Part shown: in pieces, positions 1 to 7,048 of the stretch | Numbering within the stretch: position 1 is the stretch's first letter | Layout: each line of letters opens with the position of its first letter | NCBI GenBank assembly: GCA_004154925.1 | Contig: QJNS01000570.1 | Span: 1 to 10,182 of the forward strand | From: Monosporascus cannonballus | Lineage: Eukaryota; Ascomycota; Sordariomycetes; Xylariales | DNA: 10,182 nucleotides | Direction of reading: 5' to 3' | Notes under the pieces: generated by a model | Told to the model about the DNA's origin: nothing | Databases searched by the model: none | Seen by the model: only the letters and a program-made list of their open reading frames with translations | Made by a program: the position numbers and the translations under genes

Positions 1-258
1 ATGTAACGAACCTGTCATACATCCACCTGGAGGTATGAGCAGTATCCGAAAAGGGTCTTGATTTGCAGGTAACAATAGGGCGAGGAATGATTCAGTGATC
101 TGTTCGTTAAAGAGATTTAAGTACTCTTCCCTCAATTAGAGAACGGTGCAGTTGCCTCTGACTGAGAGCTTAGATTGATAGCTAAGGAGCGAAAACTAAG
201 TAGGTGCTATTTACATGAGAGACCGATTCATTATATATCCCAACTCCTTAAGTGAGTG
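1..258. other. Left-edge stretch without a recognisable gene
   Basis: No convincing coding frame, tRNA or repeat is visible here. The stretch ends at the tetranucleotide AGTG (255-258), which is repeated at 909-912 and is read as the target-site duplication of the solo LTR that follows. The opening bases (from position 2, TGTAACGAACC) resemble the reversed end of that LTR (TGTAACGACCC), but the similarity stops after about ten bases and I do not call a second LTR from it. Confidence 0.5.
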
Positions 259-265
259 TGTCGTG

Positions 266-318
266 GATCTGTTGGATCTGTGTGATCTGGTCCCCAGATC
301 ACCCAGATCAACCAGATC
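266..318. repeat. Hairpin of 3+3 gatct/agatc units at 9-bp spacing
   Basis: GATCT occurs at 266-270, 275-279 and 284-288. Its complement AGATC occurs at 296-300, 305-309 and 314-318. All three pairs are symmetric about position 292. Folding 266-290 onto 294-318 gives 22 paired positions out of 25, with a 3-base loop (291-293). On the minus strand this lies at the 3' end of the putative LTR. A transcript of the LTR end could form a strong stem-loop. Confidence 0.8.
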
Positions 319-419
319 ACCTTAAGAGCCAAGCCTCCCGTCCGGAGTTTAGCCGTGACAGGTCCGCGCTAGGCCTTAAAGGTTGGTCTCCTCGAGACAG
401 GAACCCCTGTTCCTGTAAC

Positions 420-830
420 AATAGAATCCTTAAATTTCTTAATATTTACTTGGAATTAGACGGTTATTAAAGCGTTTATACTTAGTATCGATATAGTAAT
501 TAAAAAAGTTTTATTAAAAATTTAACAATATTATCAAATAAAAGCTTATAACGTATAACGATTGAAAATTTTAATTAATTATTAAACTTAAATCGCAGGG
601 TTTATATTAATAATTATATCGAAAAATTTAAATAATAAAATCTTAATTATATTAAATTCTAATAACAAATATTTATAAAAATAATGTATAAAAATAAATA
701 TAATTACATATTATTTTTATTTATTACCGTTTTTAGGCCTTAATAATAATAATAAATTAATTAATTACTTAATTACGTTTAACTGAACAGTTACTTAGTT
801 ATGTTCAGTTGTTTCCAACTAAGCACGTAT
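420..830. repeat. AT-rich, RIP-like block inside the LTR
   Basis: This block consists almost entirely of A and T, with many TA and AAT/ATT steps and no open reading frame. The sequence on either side within the same element has ordinary GC content. Such a sharp AT-rich island in a fungal repeat is commonly a product of repeat-induced point mutation, but it could be intrinsic to the LTR family. Confidence 0.6.
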
Positions 831-998
831 TACGTAACCTTGTTCAGGACGGGAGCTTAGTTTCTTGGCCCGACCGTTTCCGAGGCCCTAACCCGTCGGG
901 TCGTTACAAGTGTGTAGTTTGTGATTTGTTCAAATAGTTATTGATGACGTTAAAGCTTTATACCTGGCCATTATCTTTGGAAATTCAGAAGCCACATT

Positions 999-2786
999 AT
1001 GGACCTGTTCGTTCGCCACATCTTTGACGCTCCCACCATAGCCCAGGAGGGTCTCTAAGCAAGCAAGATGAGCGGGTGCGGGCCACCGCCGTCTGCCTCG
1101 CCGTCCTGAGCCTGGTCGACCATGGTACGCGTCTCCTAACAATCCTCCATGAGCATGGAATTCCTCCCTTCGACTACGAGGAATTCGGAATAGAGCCGCA
1201 ATTAGCGCCGAACACGCTTCCGCGCTGTGAGGGCTCGGGCCGCAGCAAGGCGGAGTATCCCGTGCGCGTCTCGCCCCCACGACGCGATCCATACACTCGC
1301 GCCGTGTTCTGGTTTCGCTGGGAACATACGGGCTCATGGCCGCCTTGGGTTGAGTCCTCGTGGCATGCTCCAACGGATACAGCGATCGATTCTCTGGAAG
1401 AACATGCCTGCCGCGCCGTGTGCAACCGCTTCGCGCCAGAGTGGCAGGAGGACGAAACAATTTTCATCAAGGCGATGGACCTCGCACATAAGCAGGAGAA
1501 TCGCGCGAACCCCCACAGCCTAATCCCTAGTCGCCACATCAAGATCTGGGCATTATGGGAGCGTATGATTAGTCCCTGGAAGTTCAATCAGCTTATGAAG
1601 GCCACCGCACGCGTGCTCGCCCTCGATCTAACGATGCGGCTGGGCTTCAGTTAGGAGAAAGACTATCTCGGTCGCTGGATAGCTCGGAGGCATGAGTGCG
1701 AGGACCAAGTGCCAATGCTGGGAGGTATGAGAAGATTATGGCAAGTAGGGTGGTTTACGAACCCGAAGAACGCGATTGTGAAAGAGCTCGAAATCGACCT
1801 GGGGAAAGTAAAGGATATCGCGCAGAACGGCTGCGACATGCTGATAAAGAGATTGAGGGAGGGTCCGTTGCGTCCATACGCAGACACCACATACGCCGAT
1901 CTCATCAGGGCAATCGATGTCAATACGCGCGCTAATGGATCTTATGACTCCTATGCATACTTGGAAACATCCGTTAACAAAGATGGCGAATCCGGACCAG
2001 CTAACCCAGAGAACGCGACTCGGCTGGACACCTTCCTAAACCTCCCGCCGGCAACAGATACCGAGATCTCAGACCTAGAGGCACGGTTTGGCCTCCATGA
2101 ACCCCTTCCCGCTCCTTACAGGGAGTTCCTTAAAACCACGAATGGCCTCAGCGCCATCTGGTGGAATGGCACGCAGCTGTTGCGCCTTCTCGGGCCGCTC
2201 TCCAGTGTACGCATACTACCCGAGTCGGATGCCCCGCCAACCATAACATTAACCCTTATTGATGACCGTGAACTATATGGTGAAGACATGATTGACTGGC
2301 CGCCGCTACCCCGCATTGTCATCTTCAGCGAAGGGGGCCATGAAGGCGACGTCTGGTTGGTAGAGCCACACTACGTAGAGGCAAAGAGGGTACTTTTCGC
2401 GACTTACCAGGCTTTGCGATGACGCTGGAAAGAAACGACTACAGCGTTTGGCCGAGGAGACGTACGGCAGCCTAGACGAGTTGCGGAACCTGAAGGGGGC
2501 AACGATCATGTGGAACCCCTGGTTCGCCGAGACGAGACCATATCGCGATGTAAGACACCTACTTGAGGATTTGGCAGAAGGGAGCCAAGCAGTCAAACGA
2601 CCATGGCCTGTGGTGTTCGACCCGGGATTAAAAAAGTTAGATTCTTACCTCTACCTTCCAGATGATGAAGTGGCCGAGAGGTCGACCATTGGACACGTGG
2701 ACAATTTGGAGGTCAATGCCAATGGCGTCTTGCTCGGTGGTAGTGGTAATGACAACCTTATAACTAAGTCGGATATCGACCATTAA
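999..2786 (+). pseudogene. SMI1/KNR4 (SUKH) domain protein, broken by two frameshifts and a stop
   Basis: Three adjoining pieces read as one protein. Piece 1 starts at ATG 999 (MDLFVRHIFDAPTIAQEGL) and hits TAA at 1056. Piece 2 resumes one frame over from about 1057 (SKQDERVRATAVCLAVL) and runs to 2422 with a single in-frame TAG at 1652-1654; the residues after it (EKDYLGRWIARRHE) continue naturally. Piece 3 resumes in the first frame near 2415 (DDAGKKRLQRLAEE) and ends with TAA at 2784-2786. The SUKH core lies at about 2045-2360: a TDTEISDLEARFG helix, then PAPYREFLKTTNGL, then an acidic strand and VWLVEPHY. The N-terminal helical region (AVFWFRWEHTGSWPPWV, FAPEWQEDETIFIKAMDLAH) is of the type seen in long fungal Knr4-like proteins. 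Yeast Smi1/Knr4 acts in cell-wall signalling; bacterial SUKH proteins are often immunity proteins. The role of this subgroup is unknown to me. Unusual introns could explain individual breaks, but no good GT-AG pair spans them. Confidence 0.7.
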
Positions 2787-3322
2787 GAAAGGAATCTAAG
2801 TAAGGGTTAAATGGTCTTGTTGCTCTCGGTGAAGCAGGAGGTGAGTGAGTCCGATTTAGCTTCGCGAAGCCCACCAGGGACTGCTCAAACCAGCAGGAAC
2901 TCAGGAGATTGTAGGAATGCAAACTATATTAGCTAAATAAGCTTGAACTAACACCGGTTCGAGCGCTTATCTTTGGCGTCCAACAGAGATGCGCAGAAAC
3001 GAATATAATTGGCAGCAGACCGATATTCAAAACAACAATTAGTCTCCATATTGACGTGCCTCGTTCACTCAGCGAAATGAATCGCCAAAGACTCAGCATA
3101 GCAGAAATTATTCACATTGTAACCGCAGTCGTTCCTGGCAAACATGGCCAGTCAGATGTGGCAGACCAGCATAGGTACAAAGCCAGTCGATTATCTAAAC
3201 GACCAAAATACCATTATCCGAATAATCACTAAGCTCGCACAGTCTCCTTCAGTGGACTGCGCCGGCTCGCAAATGTACGCGCAACGGTGGGCGCAACGAC
3301 GACACTACGGTTGAAGTTGTGC
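2787..3322. other. Intergenic stretch, no gene seen
   Basis: This is about 530 bases between the SUKH pseudogene and the solo LTR. I see no coding frame of note. It contains a perfect 12-base palindrome, GCTTCGCGAAGC (2859-2870), and near 3280-3300 a short repeated CGCAACG. A tRNA-like B-box core GGTTCGA (2956-2962) has no matching acceptor or D-arm around it. Confidence 0.5.
2859..2870. repeat. 12-base perfect palindrome
   Basis: GCTTCGCGAAGC is a perfect palindrome in the non-coding stretch 3' of the SUKH pseudogene. It could form a short hairpin. No flanking repeat or target duplication was found, so its role is unknown. Confidence 0.7.
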
Positions 3323-3327
3323 GTGTG

Positions 3328-3533
3328 TGTCAGAGGAAAAGGTGCAAGTACAGAGTGAAAGGCAGAAGAAGGAGCCTAGCAGGTAGTTCGCAGTATAGGT
3401 ATTGAATAGATGACCATTAACGCCTGTCTCTTTCTAACTACTCGGGGGCTTCGCCCCCTATATATACACAAACTAGACCCTCGCTGGTGGGGCGCTGGGT
3501 CCTCGAAAGGGGGTCGCACCCCGGCACCTGACA
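3328..3533 (+). mobile_element. Solo LTR with perfect 5-bp TSD (206 bp, copia-like size)
   Basis: The element starts TGTCAG (3328-3333) and ends CTGACA (3528-3533), a perfect 6-bp inverted terminal repeat containing the canonical TG...CA. The five bases before it (3323-3327) and after it (3534-3538) are both GTGTG, a perfect target-site duplication. Inside lies a perfect hairpin, GGGGGC-TTC-GCCCCC (3444-3458), immediately followed by TATATATA (3459-3466), a credible LTR promoter TATA element. No internal retrotransposon sequence flanks it, so it is a solo LTR left by recombination. The ~200-bp length favours a Ty1/copia-type parent (inference). Plus orientation is chosen from the TATA box. 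Confidence 0.8.
3444..3466 (+). promoter_or_regulatory. Hairpin plus TATA box in LTR
   Basis: A 6-bp stem with a TTC loop (3444-3458) abuts TATATATA (3459-3466) and is followed by ACAAACTAGACC. In an LTR this would be the U3 core promoter with the transcript start a few tens of bases downstream. The second small LTR at 7760-7946 has the same layout. Confidence 0.55.
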
Positions 3534-4004
3534 GTGTGCCAGGATCCGGGAACGTTACCGTGCAGTGTACACTGGTTGTTCTCGAAGGTACAGGTACCAG
3601 GAGGGGTTCTGACCGGGCGGAGTTCGACTTGTGCCGCTGGGAGGGCTGATACGCTGGAGACAGAAAAGGGGTTATGGAGAGAGTGGAGGGGGGTACCCTA
3701 GACAGAACTCGGGCAGAGGAAAGGGACCGGAAATTTCGTGGCTACTTAGACTTAGGAGAGATAATGATCAAGCTTCTCTCGAACAAAGCCTCGCCCTATG
3801 CCGCCTGGCCACATACATCTAAACCATAGCGATGTCCTGACGTTGTGCCGTCTCCAACCACTCCTCATTCTCGGCTCGACAAGCATCGCCCAACAGATGG
3901 ATTTTTCCCAGCCATCAGAAGTGTATCGAGCATATCACTTCGAGTTTTGCTCTACCTTGCGGCGTTGGCAAGCTCCTCATTCACCCAAAAGCCACAAAGG
4001 CCCT
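3534..4004. other. Stretch without a supported gene
   Basis: Short plus-strand frames exist (for example 3631-3822 and the first part of 3798-4337), but none shows recognisable motifs and several overlap each other with similar quality. The left part is purine-rich (3640-3730). I see no transposon ends beyond the LTR target duplication at 3534-3538. Confidence 0.4.
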
Positions 4005-4814
4005 CTAATCCGGCACAAGATTGGAAGACTGCCATACGCACTTGGGATTCCTCCTCAGGAGGGGGGCCGGCGTATGAGACCCAATCAGCTTGGGCATGCA
4101 CTTCCCAGCGCGTGCAATCATTATATACCTCCCCGGTGCTCCCCGGTCCTTGAGCTCTGGGGCCCCGTACGCTACGGTCGATCCATCGGGCTCAGGGTTG
4201 TTGACGTCGGCAAACACAGTCTTGTGGGAAATGTCTTCCCCGTGCCAATCCCCGCGTTCGCCCTCTTGAAGGAAGGGGTCGAACGCAAACCTCGGAGGCT
4301 CAATCATGGGAACGGCGTATATCTCCCTGCTAGATAAATCCGGTTCCTCTGCGTCTGTCTCTCGGCGGAAAGCAACAAATCCCGCAGCCCCGATGTGATC
4401 TGCTGCCCTGGCCGGGGTGTCATCGGATAGGATCGAATGGATGGGCATGTGAGGACTGGACTGCGAGTTCTTCTGGAGGCAATGAAGAGCGCTTTCCGGC
4501 GACCACACCTCACGATCCGTCAAGGGCGACCGAAACTCCCGCTCGGCCCCCCGCAGTGGAACCACCCGAACCCTCCGCAGTTTCCCGCCCCAAACCTTGA
4601 TCGTCGACCTGTCCGACCGACTGGCCAAACACCCTCGTCCCTCCTGGATGTCCCCGCACCCACCAAATTGCGGCAGGGATGAAAGAACCGGTACTGTGAC
4701 CGCTAGAACAGCTTCACTCCCGCCACCAAGTGCACAGCCCCACGACAGAATAGCAATAGTATCCGTCATCGGTAATTCTAGCCCCATAATTTGTTTTATA
4801 AGAGAAACATGCAC
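4005..4814 (-). CDS. Unrecognised protein, 269 aa, doubtful gene
   Basis: This is an uninterrupted minus-strand frame, the longest single open frame in the window. I do not recognise it. A second Met (MTDTIAILSWGC) sits 16 residues in and could be the start. Residues ~15-50 are moderately hydrophobic (AVLAVTVPVLSSL) and could be one membrane segment or signal anchor. Residues ~80-130 are basic and low in recognisable pattern. About 135-230 look most protein-like (DHIGAAGFVAFRRETDAEEP, then MIEPPRFAFDPFLQEGERGD and HKTVFADVNNPEPDGSTVAY), rich in D, E, P and G. The C-terminal end after GRYIMIARAGK looks poor, so the true gene may be spliced or decayed there. Overlapping plus-strand frames (3798-4337) are weaker. 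It shares its 5' flank with the GH12 gene, transcribed the other way. Confidence 0.4.
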   Translation of the reverse strand: MHVSLIKQIMGLELPMTDTIAILSWGCALGGGSEAVLAVTVPVLSSLPQFGGCGDIQEGRGCLASRSDRSTIKVWGGKLRRVRVVPLRGAEREFRSPLTDREVWSPESALHCLQKNSQSSPHMPIHSILSDDTPARAADHIGAAGFVAFRRETDAEEPDLSSREIYAVPMIEPPRFAFDPFLQEGERGDWHGEDISHKTVFADVNNPEPDGSTVAYGAPELKDRGAPGRYIMIARAGKCMPKLIGSHTPAPLLRRNPKCVWQSSNLVPD

Positions 4815-4851
4815 TGATCAACCCGACAGTATAATCGGAACACATCGCTAA

Positions 4852-5118
4852 GGGACTGGCCCTGGTCCTTGGTGATTCGTAGTAGTGGACACTGACCGAA
4901 ACGCCGGCGCGGACCCCACGGCGGGTTTACCGTTTATGTGGTACACGCCGACTCCGGAGTGACAGGGATTCCTATACAGCTACTTTTTCCTCCCGCCTCT
5001 GGTTTGTCTTGGCATTCTCGCATCAACTGAGCCGCAGCTTCTTTGCCCTTTACTATTTCATACATCGTCCGTCTCTCATTTTCGATGTCCTAGTCTTGTA
5101 TCATTCTCAACCGTCAAG
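4852..5118 (+). promoter_or_regulatory. 5' flank of the GH12 gene
   Basis: This non-coding stretch lies between the divergent minus-strand ORF and the GH12 start codon. It contains a perfect palindrome ACTCCGGAGT (4951-4960), a CG-rich patch around 4900-4915 (CGCCGGCG), and a long C/T-rich tract from about 4984 to 5110 typical of filamentous-fungal promoters. The start context CCGTCAAGATGA is a normal fungal one. I found no convincing TATA box or GGCTAA-type xylanase-regulator site, so specific regulation cannot be stated. Confidence 0.35.
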
Positions 5119-5188
5119 ATGAAGTTCACTGCCCCCGTCGCGTCCATATGGCTAGTCGCCAGTCGCGTCCTCGCCGCACCCACTGCTA

Positions 5189-5660
5189 GGGCGAGGGAAT
5201 GGGTACCCGTGGGTCACCCACGAATACCCACGCTAAATTTGGGTCACCCACGGGTCACCCACCGTTTTGATGAGTGACCCGTGGGAACCCACGCAAAAAA
5301 AAAATTCCCACGGGTCACCTACGGGAATTTTTTCAAATAATAAAATACCCACGGATCACCTATAGGAATTTTTATAAATTAAAACATATTAAAAAATTAT
5401 CGACGGTAAAAGAAATATATCTAACTGTTAATGTATTTGTTAATATACATATTAATATAATTACCGATGTAATTGTTAATATCGTTGTCGTCGTCGTATG
5501 TTAACGTGAGTACTGATGGGTAGGTTAAAATTCTCACGGGTGACCCGTGGGTATTTTTGAATTCGGAAAAACTCCCATGGGTGACCATGGGAGTTGCGCG
5601 CTACCCACGGGACCCCACGGGTCCGTGGGTAAAAGTGCATGGGTGAGTATTCCCTCGCCC
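5189..5660. mobile_element. 472-bp MITE with TA target duplication, inside GH12 exon 1
   Basis: The ends are inverted repeats: GGGCGAGGGAAT at 5189-5200 and its complement ATTCCCTCGCCC at 5649-5660. TA flanks both sides (5187-5188 and 5661-5662), the target duplication of Tc1/mariner-pogo superfamily elements. There is no transposase; the centre (about 5330-5500) is AT-rich with a GTCGTCGTCG run. Both arms are packed with degenerate copies of CCCACGGGTCACC and its complement, so the arms can fold on each other over roughly 130-150 bases. It is therefore a non-autonomous foldback-like miniature element that needs a transposase from elsewhere. Apparent ORFs inside it are artefacts. Confidence 0.85.
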
Positions 5661-5951
5661 TACCACTGCTACCATCGGCAAGCATGACACCACCATTTCC
5701 TGCGACTCGTTCAGGTCCCTTGAAACTGGCAGATACACCATTTACCACAACAACTGGGGAGCTGCCAATGCCGACTCGGGTTCTCAGTGCACCCACTTCG
5801 GCTCACTGAATGGCGACTCCGTTTCTTGGTCAACCTCCTGGACCTGGGAAGGAGGTGCCGGCCAAGTCAAGTCTTACTCCAACGTTGCGCTTGAGAACGT
5901 CAACAAGCAGCTTTCATCCGTTTCGTCGATTCCTTCGTCTTGGTCGTGGAC

Positions 5952-6013
5952 GTTAGTACAACCTCATTATTCGCGTTGTCTACATACCGTAGACGTGCTA
6001 ACATGGGATTTAG
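5952..6013 (+). other. Spliceosomal intron of GH12 gene (62 nt)
   Basis: Donor GTTAGT, branch site GCTAAC at 5997-6002, acceptor TTTAG. Removing it joins the WSW-T segment to [10 protein letters not shown] in frame (phase 2) and restores the GH12 strand pattern. The size is normal for filamentous ascomycetes. Confidence 0.85.
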
Positions 6014-6413
6014 TCAAACCGGTAGCAACCTAGTGTCCGACGTCTCCTACGACCTGTGGCTCGCCCCTACCTCTGGCGGTAACAATGCCTACGAGATTAT
6101 GGTCTGGTTGGATGCTAGTGGCGGTGCCGGCCCCATCTCCTCGACCGGGAGCGCTATCGCTACCCCTACGATCGCGGGAAGCTCATGGAGCCTATACTCT
6201 GGCCCCAACGGTGACACTACCGTCTACTCTTTTGTCGCTAGCAGTACCATCAACGACTTCAGCGGTGACATGATGGAATTTTTCAACTACCTGATTGAGA
6301 ACGAGGGTGTCGACTCCGGCTACTACATCACCTCGCTGCAGGCTGGCACAGAGCCTTTCAGCGGCGAGGACGCTGTGCTTACCACATCAGCCTACTCAAT
6401 ATCCGTGCAATAA

Positions 6414-6668
6414 GATAAGGGCAGAGAAAGTTTGTATCGATTAGACTACATATATAGTAATTTGTAGCTACATCTTCCTCCACTGAACATCCAACGGCTT
6501 CCTTCTTGTCTTTTGGTTCTTTTTTTTTTTTTGGGCCGGGGAGGGGGGTGGTTGGTTGGTGCATAGGTACTTCGATGGCTCTTACTGAGGGGCAAACAAG
6601 CCATAAACAGATGCAGCACTGCTAGAAAGTGGCATATATGCCTCTGTTATAGACGTTTGTCACTTGGT
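6414..6668. other. 3' flank of GH12 with T tract and G-rich run
   Basis: This follows the GH12 stop codon. It holds a 13-T tract (6520-6532) immediately followed by a G-rich strand (6533-6559; runs of 3, 4, 6 and several pairs of G). No gene is seen. The region probably contains the GH12 polyadenylation area, but no single signal is decisive. Confidence 0.45.
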
Positions 6669-7048
6669 TTATGTTTGTGAGCAGCTAATACCAGCGGACC
6701 CCTTGTCGCTCAATTGACGGGCATGTGTCGCGTTATCCCTACCAATACCTGAGGAGAAGAACGACTTAGGCTGTGCAACAGTCCGCGGGACGAAGTCTAT
6801 CATTTGACTAGCTTCTCCTAACGCGGTGCCGATCATTGCGTGACTCCTTCTGTTTATATCCAGGTTGGATCTTATTAAAGTTAACGTTGTCGATCGACAA
6901 GAAACATTAGACATAATAGCGGCGATTAACTAAATTTTCCCAAGTTATAAATAGACAGCATTTATAGTGTGTCTGAAGGAAACGCTTATAATTATTTGCT
7001 ATAGCCGCTAGCGGGCCTTTAGCTATTCGAGAGATTAAGGTTTACTAA
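6669..7048. other. Stretch with only a weak minus-strand ORF
   Basis: A minus-strand frame of 81 codons (6914-6669) contains a protein-like patch (SHAMIGTALGEASQMIDFVP) but has no recognisable domain, and no upstream exon was found. The remainder is AT-rich. A short inverted pair TAGCGGC/GCCGCTA (about 6918 and 7005) could be the ends of a ~90-bp element with TA flanks, but the match is only five to seven bases and is not called. Confidence 0.3.

Larger units (their letters stand above)
259..908 (-). mobile_element. Probable solo LTR, gypsy-like, minus orientation (650 bp)
   Basis: Read on the minus strand the element begins TGTAACGACCCG at 908 and ends CCACGACA at 259, giving the TGT...ACA ends typical of LTRs. 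It is flanked by a 4-bp direct repeat AGTG (255-258 and 909-912); gypsy-type insertions usually give 4-6 bp. The outer portions are GC-balanced, while roughly 420-830 is very AT-rich and dense in TpA, which fits C-to-T decay by repeat-induced point mutation (inference). No gag, pol, primer-binding site or second LTR is present, so this is a solo LTR or a relic. The family is inferred only from length and ends. An alternative is an unrelated AT-rich relic with chance TG/CA ends. Confidence 0.55.
5119..6413 (+). pseudogene. xgeA: GH12 xyloglucan-specific endo-beta-1,4-glucanase, interrupted by a MITE
   Basis: This is a secreted hydrolase of xyloglucan in plant cell walls. Coding pieces are 5119-5188, 5663-5951 and 6014-6413. 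The signal peptide is MKFTAPVASIWLVASRVLA with likely cleavage before APTA. The GH12 body follows: [50 protein letters not shown], then YEIMVWL with the nucleophile Glu (codon 6093-6095), [34 protein letters not shown], and AGTEPFSG with the acid/base Glu (codon 6351-6353), ending AYSISVQ. The intron 5952-6013 (62 nt) has donor GTTAGT, branch GCTAAC (5997-6002) and acceptor TTTAG. A transposon at 5189-5660 splits codon 24 region; without it and one TA copy the product is about 252 aa, close to the family's ~235-250. Both catalytic Glu are kept and the rest shows no lesion, so the insertion seems recent. Read through, the element gives a stop near 5275. Confidence 0.85.

Noticed and set aside
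930..1587. Minus-strand ORFs of 176 and 137 codons
   Set aside because: They lie antisense to the SUKH-like coding frame, which has clear family-type sequence; their products are rich in R, S and C in the way shadow frames usually are.
1626..1651. Possible short intron removing the TAG at 1652 (a CTAAC and a CAG are nearby)
   Set aside because: The best donor would give an intron of only about 38 nt with a poor GTGCTC donor, and protein-like sequence continues in the same frame on both sides, so a nonsense change is simpler.
2956..2962. tRNA B-box-like GGTTCGA
   Set aside because: No trailing CC, no A box at proper spacing and no cloverleaf could be drawn around it.
3410..3649. Plus-strand ORF of 79 codons
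   Set aside because: It starts inside the solo LTR and runs out of it across the target duplication, so it is not an independent gene.
5274..5504. ORF of 76 codons with K/I/V-rich product
   Set aside because: It lies wholly inside the MITE's AT-rich interior and shows no transposase motif.
5203..5647. The MITE acting as a spliced intron of the GH12 gene
   Set aside because: The donor-like GTACCC and GTGGGT sites near the left end and the few AG acceptors near the right end do not combine into an in-frame exon join, and a TGA at 5644-5646 lies in the GH12 frame before the element ends.
6918..7011. Tiny element with TAGCGGC/GCCGCTA ends
   Set aside because: Only five to seven terminal bases match and the following bases diverge; the right end is itself part of a local palindrome, so chance is likely.
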